Shown here piece by piece: positions 52,930-62,986 of a DNA stretch of 64,000 nucleotides. The notes beneath the pieces are model-generated. The model made no database searches. It was not told the DNA's origin and saw only the letters and a program-made list of their open reading frames with translations. Source of the stretch: Thalassolituus oleivorans MIL-1. GTDB taxonomy: Bacteria > Pseudomonadota > Gammaproteobacteria > Pseudomonadales > Oceanobacteraceae. Within the stretch, counting starts at the first letter, position 1. Each line of letters begins with the position of its first letter. The stretch spans positions 186,001-250,000 of the forward strand of contig NC_020888.1 of the NCBI RefSeq assembly GCF_000355675.1. The letters are read 5' to 3'. Position numbers and translations under genes: made by a program.

Positions 52930-53298
52930 ATGAAATCACTGGTTACTTTTGGCGCATTGCTTGCACTTTCCGCACCGACATTGGCGGCTACTGATACGCG
53001 TATGGTGTGCCAGCATGAAGGTAGTGTGCGCCTTATTGAGGTGATATACAGCGGTGACTACGATGTGCCGTGTGACGTGCGTTATACTAAGGACGACGGT
53101 GTACAAGTGCTATGGTCTGCGGCTTTTGAGGTTGGTTATTGTGAGGCTCAAGCGGCGGCATTTGTAGAAAAGCAACGCGCATGGGGATGGTCATGTGATG
53201 CTGAAGCGATAGATGACGCGCAAACTTCGGCGGTTGACGAAGCGCAAGTTAGCAACACGGATAATGGTTTAATGGCGGATCTGCCTGAGTCGAATTGA
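52930..53298 (+). CDS. Small secreted hypothetical protein
   Basis: 122 aa from ATG 52930 (MKSLVTFGALLALSAPTLA), a clear signal peptide cleaved after TLA. The mature part has four cysteines (VCQHEG, VPCDVRY, GYCEAQ, WSCDAE) that could form two disulfides, and an acidic low-complexity tail. AAGGGATTGGAT precedes the start. Function unknown. Confidence 0.75.
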   Translation: MKSLVTFGALLALSAPTLAATDTRMVCQHEGSVRLIEVIYSGDYDVPCDVRYTKDDGVQVLWSAAFEVGYCEAQAAAFVEKQRAWGWSCDAEAIDDAQTSAVDEAQVSNTDNGLMADLPESN

Positions 53299-53305
53299 AT
53301 AAAAA

Positions 53306-53337
53306 ACGAGTGCGACCTTTAATGGGTGCGCACTCGT
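53306..53337 (-). terminator. Terminator between the secreted protein and the TetR gene
   Basis: ACGAGTGCG (53306-53314) and CGCACTCGT (53329-53337) form a 9-base stem. On the minus strand it is followed by a T run, so it suits the TetR gene at 53398. Confidence 0.7.
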
Positions 53338-53397
53338 ATGTATCGGTTATCTCAACCGCGCCGAGGTTTTAGCTAAGGCAAATTACGAATGTTTGTA

Positions 53398-54078
53398 TTA
53401 GCTGTCGTTATTACTGTTCGGCTCAGATAAATCTATTGGTATGGCACCAATGGCTCGCAAGCTAATAGCACACAACAATCCCGTTAATTCAATTTGCTGA
53501 TCGACCGGCATGGCTTTGCGAGCATCGAGGCTGGCCGTTATATCTGGATTATCTCCTTGAACCGGAAATGACGGCCCAATTAAGGCTTCAGCTAGCAAGC
53601 CAACCAGTGCTGCCGCACTAACGCTTGGATTTTGGTGAGTGAATTCACCGGTGCGAATACCATCCTGAATTATGTCTTCAAAAATCTCAGCGTAAGCCAA
53701 CCGATATTTTAGCCGTTCGACTTCAACCGCTGGATCAACAGGCTCAGCAATCAGCGAATACGCCATGCGTGGTGCGCGTAAGGCCCGACGGGTATATGTG
53801 TATACCGCACGTTCTAAGCGATCCGTGACAGTATCATTGTCGCCGTCGGCTTCACTTGCCTGAAACACCATATCGACTTCATGCTGAGTGGCGTAACGAA
53901 AGACTTCTACGGCAAGTGAAAGGTTGTCGGTGAAGTAGCGTTGGGCTAGATCAAACTCTACCAAAGCACGTTCGGCAGCGGCCTCTAGTTTAGCGGCGGT
54001 AAATCCGCCTTCCGCGACGAGTTCGCGTGCACTTTTAATTAGGCGTTGGTAAGTGTTCGCTTTGCGATCGGTATCCAT
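53398..54078 (-). CDS. TetR-family transcriptional regulator
   Basis: 226 aa. The N-terminal DNA-binding domain has ANTYQRLIKSARELVAEGGFTAAKLEAAAERA (about residues 7-39). It lies 45 bases downstream of the SLC13 transporter gene on the same strand, so it may control that gene or act elsewhere. No ligand can be inferred. Confidence 0.82.
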   Translation of the reverse strand: MDTDRKANTYQRLIKSARELVAEGGFTAAKLEAAAERALVEFDLAQRYFTDNLSLAVEVFRYATQHEVDMVFQASEADGDNDTVTDRLERAVYTYTRRALRAPRMAYSLIAEPVDPAVEVERLKYRLAYAEIFEDIIQDGIRTGEFTHQNPSVSAAALVGLLAEALIGPSFPVQGDNPDITASLDARKAMPVDQQIELTGLLCAISLRAIGAIPIDLSEPNSNNDS

Positions 54079-54123
54079 ATCGAGAGTGACAGTCCATTTA
54101 AATATGTAGAGTCTGTTTAGACA

Positions 54124-55932
54124 TCATGTTAAAGGGAATAACAGCCAAATTATAGCGATAGTAAAGGCACCAACAAAGATATTCATCGGGATACCAACAC
54201 GTAAAAAGTCGCTGAACTTGTAGCCACCAGGACCGTAAACCATCAAGTTTGTTTGATAGCCAAGCGGCGTTGCGAAACTAGCGGATGCCGCCATCATAAT
54301 GGCTAGCACAAAGGGTTCATGAGCCAGTCCAACTTTATCCGACATTTCTAAGGTGATCGGCAACATAAGTACTGCCGCAGCATTGTTAGTAATGATTTCT
54401 GTCAGGATCGATACCGTCACATAAGTCAAAATTAGCATTAGCCAAGGTTTGTAGTCACTTAGCAGTGCGATATTTTCCGCAAGCATCGCGGCTACACCGG
54501 TTTTCTGCAGTGCCGCGCCAAGTGCAAATGATGCTGCTATGGTAATGAGGACCGTTAGATCTAGGCTGCGCTCCGCTTGATTCGTGTTTAAGCAGCCAGT
54601 AACGATCATTAATCCAGCGCCAATGAGTGAGGCATCAAGCATATTAATAATGCCTAGGCCGGCGGCACCGACGACACCAATTAAAATAGCCCAAGCCAAA
54701 TAGGCACGGTCATGTTGAGGGGTTTCTTTGCCTAAATCACTGATCAATAAAAAGTCACGATTAAAGCGTTGGCGACTAACAAATGCGGGGCGCGCTTCAA
54801 GTAGTAAAGTGTCGCCAGCCTGCAATTTGATTGTGCCTAGACTGCCCTGAATGCGCTCACCATTTCGAGCAACAGCAAGTACTACCGCACCATAGCGATC
54901 GCGGAAACGAGCATCGCGAATTGCTTGGCCGATTGCAGCGCAATGCGGAGATACGACGGCCTCTACCAAGCAGCGCTCTGGACGAGATTTACTAAGAGCG
55001 GTGTCTTCTTGAGTGCATGATGGCACGATACCGTTAATACGCAGCAGCTGAGAGATAGCTTGTGTTTCACCCGCGAAGACTAGGCGGTCGCCCCCTTGTA
55101 ACGTTACCTGTGAAGACACCGCTGTAAGGACAGTATCGCCGCGCTCAATCTCAACCAAATATACTCGGCGTAAGTTACGCAGGCCGGCTTCTTGTACGGT
55201 TTTACCAACGAGAGGGCCATCAGTCGCAACCGAGACTTCTAAGGTGAACTCACGTAAATCGGTAAAGGCTTCTTTTTGTTGATTGGCCTTAGGTAGTAAA
55301 TACGGGAAAAACAGCAACATGAAGGCACCACCGGCGATGGCCACCGGTATACCGACTAGGGTAATGAAAAATAATGAAAAACCCTCGCTGCCAGTAAGCG
55401 TTTGATATTGGCCGTTCACAATTAAGTTTGTGCTCGTGCCTATCATGGTCAGTGTTCCACCCAAAATAGCGCTGTAGCTGAGCGGGATCATTAAGCGTGA
55501 AGGGCTAATTCCGATTTTCTGACACCAAGCATGAATCGCAGGGATCATAGTGGCGACTACGGGGGTGTTGTTTAGGAAGCCACTGAGCAACACCACGGGA
55601 GCAAAAATGCGTAGCATGGCTGAGCGTAAAGTTGTCGGTGTTCCCAAAACACGATTTACGAGAATGTCGACGCCACCAGAGGAGTGAATACCTGCGGCGA
55701 CCATAAACATAGCAGCGACGGTGATTAAGCCACTATTGCTAAAGCCGGATAAGGCCTCGCTCGGGGTTAAAATACCGGTGGCACTAAAAATAGTGAGTGC
55801 GGCCATCATAACGATATGAGGGCGGACGTTAGTAAAAATCAGGGTGCCTAGCACCGCAATGGTTACAAGAATAGAAAGCGAGGCCTGCCAGTCCACTCTA
55901 ATACACTCCAATACAAAGATGACGCACATCAT
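54124..55932 (-). CDS. SLC13/DASS-type transporter with RCK_C domains
   Basis: 602 aa. Two blocks of membrane segments flank a cytosolic region (about 210-390) with two TrkA-C/RCK_C-like repeats: VGKTVQEAGLRNLRRVYLVEI and IGQAIRDARFRDRYGAVVLAV. PGAFNNT-like GFLNNTPVVATMIP and ITNNAAAVLMLP are conserved. The family moves dicarboxylates, sulfate or citrate with sodium; the substrate is open. Start GTG 55896 (VDWQASLSIL) is also plausible and fits the family better. Confidence 0.88.
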   Translation of the reverse strand: MMCVIFVLECIRVDWQASLSILVTIAVLGTLIFTNVRPHIVMMAALTIFSATGILTPSEALSGFSNSGLITVAAMFMVAAGIHSSGGVDILVNRVLGTPTTLRSAMLRIFAPVVLLSGFLNNTPVVATMIPAIHAWCQKIGISPSRLMIPLSYSAILGGTLTMIGTSTNLIVNGQYQTLTGSEGFSLFFITLVGIPVAIAGGAFMLLFFPYLLPKANQQKEAFTDLREFTLEVSVATDGPLVGKTVQEAGLRNLRRVYLVEIERGDTVLTAVSSQVTLQGGDRLVFAGETQAISQLLRINGIVPSCTQEDTALSKSRPERCLVEAVVSPHCAAIGQAIRDARFRDRYGAVVLAVARNGERIQGSLGTIKLQAGDTLLLEARPAFVSRQRFNRDFLLISDLGKETPQHDRAYLAWAILIGVVGAAGLGIINMLDASLIGAGLMIVTGCLNTNQAERSLDLTVLITIAASFALGAALQKTGVAAMLAENIALLSDYKPWLMLILTYVTVSILTEIITNNAAAVLMLPITLEMSDKVGLAHEPFVLAIMMAASASFATPLGYQTNLMVYGPGGYKFSDFLRVGIPMNIFVGAFTIAIIWLLFPLT

Positions 55933-56098
55933 AACTCACGCGGAATATTTCACATTAGAATAAAATCCCCTTAATTAATACGATTCAGTTGTAAGTCGTT
56001 GAGCAATATTGACCATGTTCAACATAGGGTCATAGAGCGATCAATAATTTGTGGTAAAACTATCTTATGTATAGTCAGCCGTGTAACAAGGAAGATCC

Positions 56099-56980
56099 AT
56101 GAAGACCATTGTTCAAACCATGCGAGTGCCGTTTCTGATTTTGCCACCTACGTGTGTCGTCGTCGGTGTAGCATGTGCTTATCGGTTGGGGGTCAGTATC
56201 TCAGCCGTTGATGTTGTGTTGATTTTGCTCGGTGCTTTATTAGCCCACATTAGTGTGAATATGTTGAACGAGTATCAGGACTATCGCAGTGGCTTAGATA
56301 GCTGCACTATTCGCACTCCTTTTAGTGGTGGCAGCGGCGCATTGCCATCGCAACCCGAAGCTGCCAATGCGGTCTTGCTCGGAGCACTAGCGACGTTAGT
56401 TGGGGTTGCCGCTATTGGCTTTTGGTTCGCGCTACGAGTGCCGGCAATATTGCCATTAGGTGCTTTGGGTGGGGTTATTATTCTCACGTACACGCGTCAG
56501 ATTAATCGTTCGCCCTGGATGTGCTTAATTGCACCGGGTTTGAGCTTCGGTTTACTGATGGTGTTAGGAACAACCTTAGTGTTGGCTGAGCGCATCGATA
56601 CGGCAACGATACTCGCAGCGCTGGTGCCTTTCTTTTTGGTTAATAATTTACTGTTACTGAACCAATTTCCAGACTTAGAAGCGGACGCAGCGCATGGTCG
56701 CAAGCATTTTCCGATTCAGTACGGTATTGCTGCCAGTGTACGTATGTATCGAGTGCTGAGTTTCGCCACTGCTGGGGTGATTGTTTTAGCGGTGGGACGT
56801 GGCGATTGGCCACTGTGGAGTTTGCTCGCCTTGCTTCCTTGGACTTTAACCTTAGTAAGTGCCAAAGGGGCCAGTGAATACGGTAAAACAATCGGCCAAC
56901 AGCCACAGTTTATGGCGATGAACGTTGTGGCGACGGTGGTGACTCCGCTAGTACTGGGAGTGACACTCTTCCTAGGTTAA
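56099..56980 (+). CDS. UbiA/MenA-family prenyltransferase
   Basis: 293 aa with about eight membrane segments. Two acidic motifs, NMLNEYQDYRSGLD and NQFPDLEADAAHGRK, match the prenyl-diphosphate and Mg sites of the UbiA superfamily. AAGGAAG precedes the start. It may act on dihydroxynaphthoate or another aromatic acceptor. UbiB, UbiE and UbiJ lie 3 kb away, but this is not the usual UbiA and its substrate is not assigned. Confidence 0.83.
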   Translation: MKTIVQTMRVPFLILPPTCVVVGVACAYRLGVSISAVDVVLILLGALLAHISVNMLNEYQDYRSGLDSCTIRTPFSGGSGALPSQPEAANAVLLGALATLVGVAAIGFWFALRVPAILPLGALGGVIILTYTRQINRSPWMCLIAPGLSFGLLMVLGTTLVLAERIDTATILAALVPFFLVNNLLLLNQFPDLEADAAHGRKHFPIQYGIAASVRMYRVLSFATAGVIVLAVGRGDWPLWSLLALLPWTLTLVSAKGASEYGKTIGQQPQFMAMNVVATVVTPLVLGVTLFLG

Positions 56981-56999
56981 ATGGATGAGTGAGTAGCGA

Positions 57000-57746
57000 T
57001 TAAGCGCTTTCTTCTGTTTCCTGCTCGTCGCTAGGCTTTTTGATTAAACGCGATGCCAGCACGCCTGTTTCAAACAGTAGCCACATAGGTACTGCCAAAA
57101 TGGTTTGAGATATGACATCGGGAGGAGTCACCAACATACCAACAACGAAACAACCTAAGAAGATATAAGGGCGCTTTTCGCTAAGGGCTGCAACCGTGGT
57201 AATGCCACTGAGTACCATTAAAAATGTCGCAATTGGAATTTCAAAGGCGATACCAAAAGCAAAAAATATTTTTAAGATGAAATCTAAAATATTAGTGATA
57301 TCCGGCATGATGGAAATACCAGCTGGCCCTACCCCAGTGAAAAATCCGAATGCCAGAGGTAGAACCACAAAATAAGCGAATGCGATGCCGCTATAAAATA
57401 AAACAATGCTAGAAAGTAGCAGCGGAATGCCAAACTTTTTTTCGTGCTGATATAAGCCTGGTGAAATAAAAGCCCAGACTTGATGCAATAAATACGGTAC
57501 AGATAAAAACACCGCCAGCACTAAGGTGAGTTTAAATGGCACTAAAAATGGCGATGCAATTCCTGTCGCTATCATCTGGCCACCTTCTGGCATTAACGAC
57601 GATAGCGGTTTTACTAAGATCAAATACAGATCATTAGCGAAGTAAAACAGACTTAAGAAAATAACGAGAATAAGTAGTACTGAACGCAGTAAACGATTGC
57701 GTAATTCAACGAGATGGCTAACCAGCGGTTGTTCTTGATCGTTCAT
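57000..57746 (-). CDS. tatC: Sec-independent translocase subunit TatC
   Basis: 248 aa with six membrane segments. HLVELRNRLLRS near the N-terminus and the substrate-binding FEIP motif (GIAFEIPIATF) are present. TatC recognises twin-arginine signals. It overlaps tatB by 4 bases. Confidence 0.97.
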   Translation of the reverse strand: MNDQEQPLVSHLVELRNRLLRSVLLILVIFLSLFYFANDLYLILVKPLSSLMPEGGQMIATGIASPFLVPFKLTLVLAVFLSVPYLLHQVWAFISPGLYQHEKKFGIPLLLSSIVLFYSGIAFAYFVVLPLAFGFFTGVGPAGISIMPDITNILDFILKIFFAFGIAFEIPIATFLMVLSGITTVAALSEKRPYIFLGCFVVGMLVTPPDVISQTILAVPMWLLFETGVLASRLIKKPSDEQETEESA

Positions 57747-58090
57747 GAGGGGGTATCGGTCGATTTAGGATTATCTTGCGGCTTATCAAGTTGGCTGACT
57801 TCAGTGTTTTCGGCGATGTTGTTTTCCACTGGAGTAACATCTTTACGCAACCGCCCCGGGTTAGTAACGTCTTCGTCGAGGAAGGTCGCCATTGGGTCGC
57901 GTAATTTTTGCTTAAGCTCTTCTGTTCGAACTTGGCGTTCGAGATCTTCTTGGAAATTATTCACAGTGCGGCGTACGCGACCAACCAGTAAGCCAATCGT
58001 GCGAGCAGCTTTGGGTAGACGTTCAGGACCCAAAACCAATAGTCCTAAAACCCCGACGACCACCAGTTCCAGAAAACCGATATCAAACAT
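57743..58090 (-). CDS. tatB: Tat translocase subunit TatB
   Basis: 115 aa, [31 protein letters not shown] in outline: a single N-terminal membrane helix with the conserved GPERLP and an amphipathic helix, then an acidic tail. It forms the receptor with TatC. Confidence 0.95.
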   Translation of the reverse strand: MFDIGFLELVVVGVLGLLVLGPERLPKAARTIGLLVGRVRRTVNNFQEDLERQVRTEELKQKLRDPMATFLDEDVTNPGRLRKDVTPVENNIAENTEVSQLDKPQDNPKSTDTPS

Positions 58091-58338
58091 CAGGCTTTGT
58101 CCTGATCCTTGGTTTTGCTGAATTCAGCATCTTTTTTCAGGCTTTCGTCTTTCTCTGCATCGTTGTGAGAGATCGTTTTTGTATCTTTTTCTTCCGGTTC
58201 TTCGTTCATGGCCTTTTTGAAGCCTTTTATTGCGCCGCCAAGGTCACCACCAATGTTTTTTAATTTTTTGGTGCCGAAAATCATAATGATAATGGCCAAA
58301 ACAATAAGCAGTTGCCAAATACTAATACCACCTAACAT
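58090..58338 (-). CDS. tatA: Tat translocase subunit TatA
   Basis: 82 aa, [27 protein letters not shown], a single membrane helix and an amphipathic helix with [15 protein letters not shown]. It forms the pore. Its stop shares one base with the tatB start. Confidence 0.97.
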   Translation of the reverse strand: MLGGISIWQLLIVLAIIIMIFGTKKLKNIGGDLGGAIKGFKKAMNEEPEEKDTKTISHNDAEKDESLKKDAEFSKTKDQDKA

Positions 58339-58362
58339 GGAGTTACCTCACCTTAAAATTGG

Positions 58363-58695
58363 TTAAAAGCCCGGTAATTTTGCACCGGCCAAAATATGAA
58401 AATGCATATGGAAGACTTCTTGTCCGCCGCCTTCACCAGTATTGGTGATGGTGCGATAGCCGTCCAGTTGCTGCTGCTGCGCAATTTTGGGGATAGAAAA
58501 CAGCAAGTGCTGCATCAAATTTCCGTGTTCTGCGCGTAAGTCGTCTAAATTCACGACATGTTCTTTGGGTATGACCAACAAGTGCGTATCGGCTTTGGGC
58601 GCGATATCATGAAATGCAATCACTAAGTCATCTTCATAAACGACTTTAGCTGGGATTGAGCCTGCTACGATCTTGCAAAAAATGCAGTCAGTCAT
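58363..58695 (-). CDS. hinT: HIT-family nucleotide hydrolase (HinT)
   Basis: 110 aa. MTDCIFCKIVAGSIPA and the histidine triad HMHFHILAG are present. It hydrolyses adenosine phosphoramidates. It lies between tatA and hisE in one operon. Confidence 0.94.
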   Translation of the reverse strand: MTDCIFCKIVAGSIPAKVVYEDDLVIAFHDIAPKADTHLLVIPKEHVVNLDDLRAEHGNLMQHLLFSIPKIAQQQQLDGYRTITNTGEGGGQEVFHMHFHILAGAKLPGF

Positions 58696-58701
58696 AATGG
58701 C

Positions 58702-59034
58702 TTACTTCTCAGTGCGTGAGGCTTTTTCTTCTAAGCCCGACATATTAAAACGACGTGCTAGTTCATTTATTACGGCTTCGGGGCGTTCGCCCAGTTGAGC
58801 GAGTGCCACTAAGGTATGGAACCAAAGGTCAGCGGTTTCGTAAATAACATCACTGTTCTCGCCGCTGCGCTCAGCATCTTTGGCTGCCAAAATTGTTTCT
58901 GTCGCTTCTTCGCCGACTTTTTCTAAAATTTTATTTAGACCTTTGTGGTACAAGCTTGCCACATAAGAGGAGTCGGCGGATGCGCCTTTACGTTCTTCTA
59001 GGATATCGCCCAAGGCTTTTAGTACATCGCTCAT
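58702..59034 (-). CDS. hisE: Phosphoribosyl-ATP diphosphatase
   Basis: 110 aa with the MazG-like acidic helices [12 protein letters not shown] and [12 protein letters not shown]. It is the second step of histidine synthesis. HisE is separate from HisI here rather than fused as in E. coli. Confidence 0.95.
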   Translation of the reverse strand: MSDVLKALGDILEERKGASADSSYVASLYHKGLNKILEKVGEEATETILAAKDAERSGENSDVIYETADLWFHTLVALAQLGERPEAVINELARRFNMSGLEEKASRTEK

Positions 59035-59043
59035 AGCAGTCTC

Positions 59044-59421
59044 CTAGTAGATGTCTTTTGGGTCTTTTAAAACGGGATCAACCGTAACCCAGTCGTTGTT
59101 TTCAAATACGCGATAGAAACAGCTCTCGCGTCCAGTATGACAAGCTATGCCTCCCAATTGCTCAACCATCATTACGATTACGTCGGCGTCACAATCAAGA
59201 CGCAATTCATGCAGCTTTTGAACATGGCCGGATTCCTCACCTTTACGCCAAAGTTTTTGCCGCGAGCGCGAGAAGTAAATAGCGCGTTGTTCTTTTGCGG
59301 TCAGCTCTAAGGCTTCGCGATTCATCCAAGCCATCATCAAGATACGCCCGGTTTTATAATCTTGGGCAATCGCCGGAATTAAACCATCGGCGTCCCATTT
59401 TACGGCATCAAGCCATGTCAT
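59044..59421 (-). CDS. hisI: Phosphoribosyl-AMP cyclohydrolase
   Basis: 125 aa from ATG 59421 ([15 protein letters not shown]); the longer frame to 59499 is unsupported. Metal ligands are in [14 protein letters not shown] and [12 protein letters not shown]. It is the third step of histidine synthesis and lies 9 bases before hisE. Confidence 0.95.
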   Translation of the reverse strand: MTWLDAVKWDADGLIPAIAQDYKTGRILMMAWMNREALELTAKEQRAIYFSRSRQKLWRKGEESGHVQKLHELRLDCDADVIVMMVEQLGGIACHTGRESCFYRVFENNDWVTVDPVLKDPKDIY

Positions 59422-59533
59422 AGTGCTAAACCTTCTATCCAACCCAATGTTGCTGATGGCAACTGAACAGGTTTCTTTGGGGCTGGCAGGATACCGCAAA
59501 GCTAGGCGCTCTGGCTAGCTCCCAGCTGTCGCT

Positions 59534-61186
59534 TTAGGCTTTCAATAGTAACCACAGTATGCCAACACCTACGAGGCCTAAGCCCGCTAGTTCTGGAATG
59601 GCTAAGGCATAGGCTTGCCACCAAGCGAATAAGCCACTCGCTAATGTGAGTGTCCCTAATGTTTGGTGCCGTTTTTGTTGTCGCTGTTGTTCTAGTGCAA
59701 TGCTGAGTTCGCGCATCTGTTGCTGCATTGTAAGCTGGTTTTCATCCATATGATTCAGGCGCGATAGGGCACCATGAATCAGGCCAGGAATTTGCGGTGC
59801 TTTTTCCACCCAGCTAGGTAACTGACGCTTAAACTCTTTCCATGCGGCTTTAGGGCCAAAGCGCTCACGCATCCAACGTTCAAGGTATGGCTTAGCCGTA
59901 CTCCATAGGTCTAGCTCGGGATATAGCTGACGACCCAATCCTTCGATATTAAGCAGCGTTTTCTGCAATAGCACTAATTGCGGCTGCACTTCCATATTGA
60001 AGCGCCGTGCGGTGCTAAACAGCTGGATTAGCACTTGGCCAAAGGATATTTCTGATAGCGGCTTCTCAAATATCGGCTCACACACACTGCGTATCGCAGC
60101 GGCAAACTCATGTACTTTGGTCGATGGAGGAACCCAGCCAGAGTCTACGTGAAGCTGCGCTACTTGGTGATAGTCTTGATTGAAAAACGCTAACAGGTTC
60201 ATGGCTAGATAATGCAAATCTTCTTCAGTAAGGCTGCCAACAATACCGCAGTCGATGGCGATATATTGTGGGCTTTCTGGATGCTCACGCGAGACAAAGA
60301 TATTGCCCGGATGCATATCAGCATGAAAGAAACTGTCGCGGAATACTTGGGTGAAAAAGATCTCAACACCGCGTTCGGCCAATACTTTCATATTGGTATT
60401 TTGTGCGTACAGCTGATCAACATCAGCGACGGGAATGCCGTAAATACGCTCGCTTACCATCACCTTATTTCGGGTATATTCCCAATATACCTCGGGAAAG
60501 TACAACAACTCTGAGCCCGCAAAGTTGCGGCGTAACTGCGTTGCGTTAGAGGCTTCGATCTGTAAATTCAGTTCGCCATAGATAGTATGACGGTAGTCTT
60601 CAACCACTTCTTGCGGCTTGAGGCGGCGTCCCTCAGCGGAATAGCGCACGACTAAAGCCGCCATAAATTCTAGTAATTGCAGGTCGCGTTCAATGGTTTT
60701 CTCAATACCTGGGCGAACAACCTTTACAACAACTTCTTTCCCAGCTTCCGATCCTTCGCCAAAAAGGCGTGCTACGTGTACTTGGGCAATGGAGGCAGAG
60801 GCCAATGGCTCTGGCGAGAATTCGGCGAATAGAGCACTGATTTTCTGCCCTAGCTGATCTTCAATCAGCGCCATTGCGACCTTTGAGGAAAACGGTGGAA
60901 CGTCGTCTTGCAAGCGCTTCAGCTCTTTAACGATGTCTTCTGGAATCAGATCAGGACGCGTCGATAAAATTTGACCAAACTTAATAAAAATTGGACCAAG
61001 GGCTTCAAGCGCTAGGCGTAATCGAGCGCCGCGATTAAGTTTTCTTGGCACTGGATAAAAACGCCAAGGTGCAATCCACAAGAGTATGCGCAAGCTTAGC
61101 GGAAGCTGATCCATAGGTACTAAGCTATCAAGGCGATAGCGCGTAAATACAAACAGGATTTTCCAAAGGCGCCAGAAGTTTGCCAC
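59534..61186 (-). CDS. ubiB: UbiB, ubiquinone synthesis ABC1-type kinase-like protein
   Basis: 550 aa. The KxGQ motif in [16 protein letters not shown], the alanine-rich [11 protein letters not shown] and the catalytic-site-like [10 protein letters not shown] are present, with a C-terminal membrane segment. UbiB supports coenzyme Q synthesis, possibly through its ATPase activity. It lies two bases after ubiJ. Confidence 0.96.
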   Translation of the reverse strand: MANFWRLWKILFVFTRYRLDSLVPMDQLPLSLRILLWIAPWRFYPVPRKLNRGARLRLALEALGPIFIKFGQILSTRPDLIPEDIVKELKRLQDDVPPFSSKVAMALIEDQLGQKISALFAEFSPEPLASASIAQVHVARLFGEGSEAGKEVVVKVVRPGIEKTIERDLQLLEFMAALVVRYSAEGRRLKPQEVVEDYRHTIYGELNLQIEASNATQLRRNFAGSELLYFPEVYWEYTRNKVMVSERIYGIPVADVDQLYAQNTNMKVLAERGVEIFFTQVFRDSFFHADMHPGNIFVSREHPESPQYIAIDCGIVGSLTEEDLHYLAMNLLAFFNQDYHQVAQLHVDSGWVPPSTKVHEFAAAIRSVCEPIFEKPLSEISFGQVLIQLFSTARRFNMEVQPQLVLLQKTLLNIEGLGRQLYPELDLWSTAKPYLERWMRERFGPKAAWKEFKRQLPSWVEKAPQIPGLIHGALSRLNHMDENQLTMQQQMRELSIALEQQRQQKRHQTLGTLTLASGLFAWWQAYALAIPELAGLGLVGVGILWLLLKA

Positions 61187-61188
61187 GT

Positions 61189-61818
61189 TTATTCCTTGTT
61201 GGTCGCTTGCTGTTGCAGCTGAGCGATACGAGCGCTAAGTCGGTCGGTGGCTAAGCGCAATTCATCAACGTCGTTGGAAAACTGGCGTGCTAGCGGTTCC
61301 GGTGTAATTAAACGAGCTTCATCTTCGAGGTAATCTTTACCCGCTTGGCGGTAGGTGGCACTGGTCGTGCGCCCCCAGCCAAACATACTGCGCAGTCCTT
61401 TACCCAGTTGATGCGCAATAACGCCACCAGTTACTGGGCTGATCACAGCTTCCCAATCAATATCGAGCTTTTGCACGATACGAGTTACGGCTAACGCCAG
61501 TTCGGTATCGCCATCCATATCAATATTGCTATTGATCAGCTCGCTCGCTTTGTCTTCTGCGCGAGCAAGGCCGATAAAGTCTTTCATGCTGCCACTGAGT
61601 GTGACTTCGGTATCCACATGGTCGCTACTCATGCCCAGTTGAATACCGTTATCGAGCAGGCGCACTGTGACGTTGGCAACACCAACAATCGTGATACCCA
61701 ATAAACGACCCTGATGACGCCCAAGCGCCGCGATAGTCGCGGCGTCATGCTTCAGAATATTATTGATGGCTAACTCTGCAGGAATACAGAGCGCTTGGCC
61801 CAATACCGCGTTAACCAT
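61189..61818 (-). CDS. ubiJ: UbiJ, ubiquinone synthesis accessory factor
   Basis: 209 aa with an SCP2-like lipid-binding domain ([30 protein letters not shown]) and a C-terminal coiled coil. UbiJ binds ubiquinone intermediates and holds the Ubi complex together. Its stop-start contact with ubiE and ubiB marks one operon. Confidence 0.9.
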   Translation of the reverse strand: MVNAVLGQALCIPAELAINNILKHDAATIAALGRHQGRLLGITIVGVANVTVRLLDNGIQLGMSSDHVDTEVTLSGSMKDFIGLARAEDKASELINSNIDMDGDTELALAVTRIVQKLDIDWEAVISPVTGGVIAHQLGKGLRSMFGWGRTTSATYRQAGKDYLEDEARLITPEPLARQFSNDVDELRLATDRLSARIAQLQQQATNKE

Positions 61819-62567
61819 TAAGGCTTGATACCTCGATGCAGAGCAACTACGCCACTGGTCATGTTGTGGTAGTTACAGCGCACCAAACCAGCATTCTCCA
61901 TCATGCCCTTCAAGGTTTCTTGATCTGGGTGCATACGAATAGATTCGGCTAAGTATTTGTAGCTTTCAGCATCGTTGGTGACCAGCTTGCCCATAAAAGG
62001 AAGCGCTGAGAACGAATAGATATCGTAGGCCTTGCTCATAAGCGGGTTAGTCGGTTTGGAAAATTCCAGTACCAATAAACGACCACCGGGTTTTAACACT
62101 CGTGTCATTGAACGTAAGGCGGCGTCTTTATCGGTGACGTTACGCAATCCAAAGGCGATGGTAATAACGTCAAATTTATTATCTTCGAATGGAAGGCATT
62201 CAGCGTTGGCCTGAACGTACTCGATATTACCAACGTAACCTTGGTCTGTAAGGCGATCACGGCCCACGTTCAGCATTGAAGAGTTGATATCCGCGAGAAC
62301 GACTTTGCCTTGTGGACCCACTATTTTAGAAAACTTTTTAGTTAAATCACCGGTGCCGCCAGCTAAATCTAAGACGGTATCACCTGGGCGAACGCCACTC
62401 ATATCAATGGTGATTCGTTTCCACAGACGGTGAACACCAAACGACATAAGATCGTTCATTACATCGTATTTAGCCGCTACAGAATGAAAAACGTCAGCAA
62501 CCTTGGCTTGTTTCTCGTTCACGGCAACGGTTTCATAACCGAAGTGCGTAGTTTTATTGTCTGACAT
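61818..62567 (-). CDS. ubiE: Ubiquinone/menaquinone C-methyltransferase UbiE
   Basis: 249 aa. The AdoMet motif [12 protein letters not shown], then [16 protein letters not shown] and LLVLEFSKP are present. It methylates the quinone ring. It opens the ubiE-ubiJ-ubiB operon; SD GGGAGG lies before the start. Confidence 0.97.
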   Translation of the reverse strand: MSDNKTTHFGYETVAVNEKQAKVADVFHSVAAKYDVMNDLMSFGVHRLWKRITIDMSGVRPGDTVLDLAGGTGDLTKKFSKIVGPQGKVVLADINSSMLNVGRDRLTDQGYVGNIEYVQANAECLPFEDNKFDVITIAFGLRNVTDKDAALRSMTRVLKPGGRLLVLEFSKPTNPLMSKAYDIYSFSALPFMGKLVTNDAESYKYLAESIRMHPDQETLKGMMENAGLVRCNYHNMTSGVVALHRGIKP

Positions 62568-62727
62568 GTGAACCTCCCATGGTGGATCGACATTCTAACG
62601 GTCAGAGCTAGGAATGTCTTGTTCCTACATGATCGGAATGCTAGGGGGATGGCATCTTTGCACCTATTAAATAGGATGCCTGTGGGGCAAGCTGTGGCGC
62701 TATCAATAAAAATTGAGGAAGATTTAC

Positions 62728-62979
62728 ATGTTTACCATAATGAATAAAGCAGCAACCTTGGTGTTTTGGGCGCTAGTACTGACTGCTACTGTTCAAGGAT
62801 GGACTGGGGTTGCTGGTTGGTTACCAACCATTGGCCTAGTGGTTGCAGGCATACACGTTTTAGAGGTTCTGTTCTTTTTAGCCGCGTTCCGTTCTAAAAG
62901 CACCAACCTGCGTTTAGATGCTATTCAAGTATTTGTCTTTGGTATGTTTCATTTGCAACGTTTTATGCCAAAGAGATAA
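62728..62979 (+). CDS. DUF1145 family membrane protein
   Basis: 83 aa from ATG 62728 (MFTIMNKAATLVFW), chosen because GAGGA lies at 62715-62719. Two or three hydrophobic segments are followed by the C-terminal FGMFHLQRFM typical of DUF1145. Function unknown. Confidence 0.82.
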   Translation: MFTIMNKAATLVFWALVLTATVQGWTGVAGWLPTIGLVVAGIHVLEVLFFLAAFRSKSTNLRLDAIQVFVFGMFHLQRFMPKR

Positions 62980-62986
62980 TCGCTCT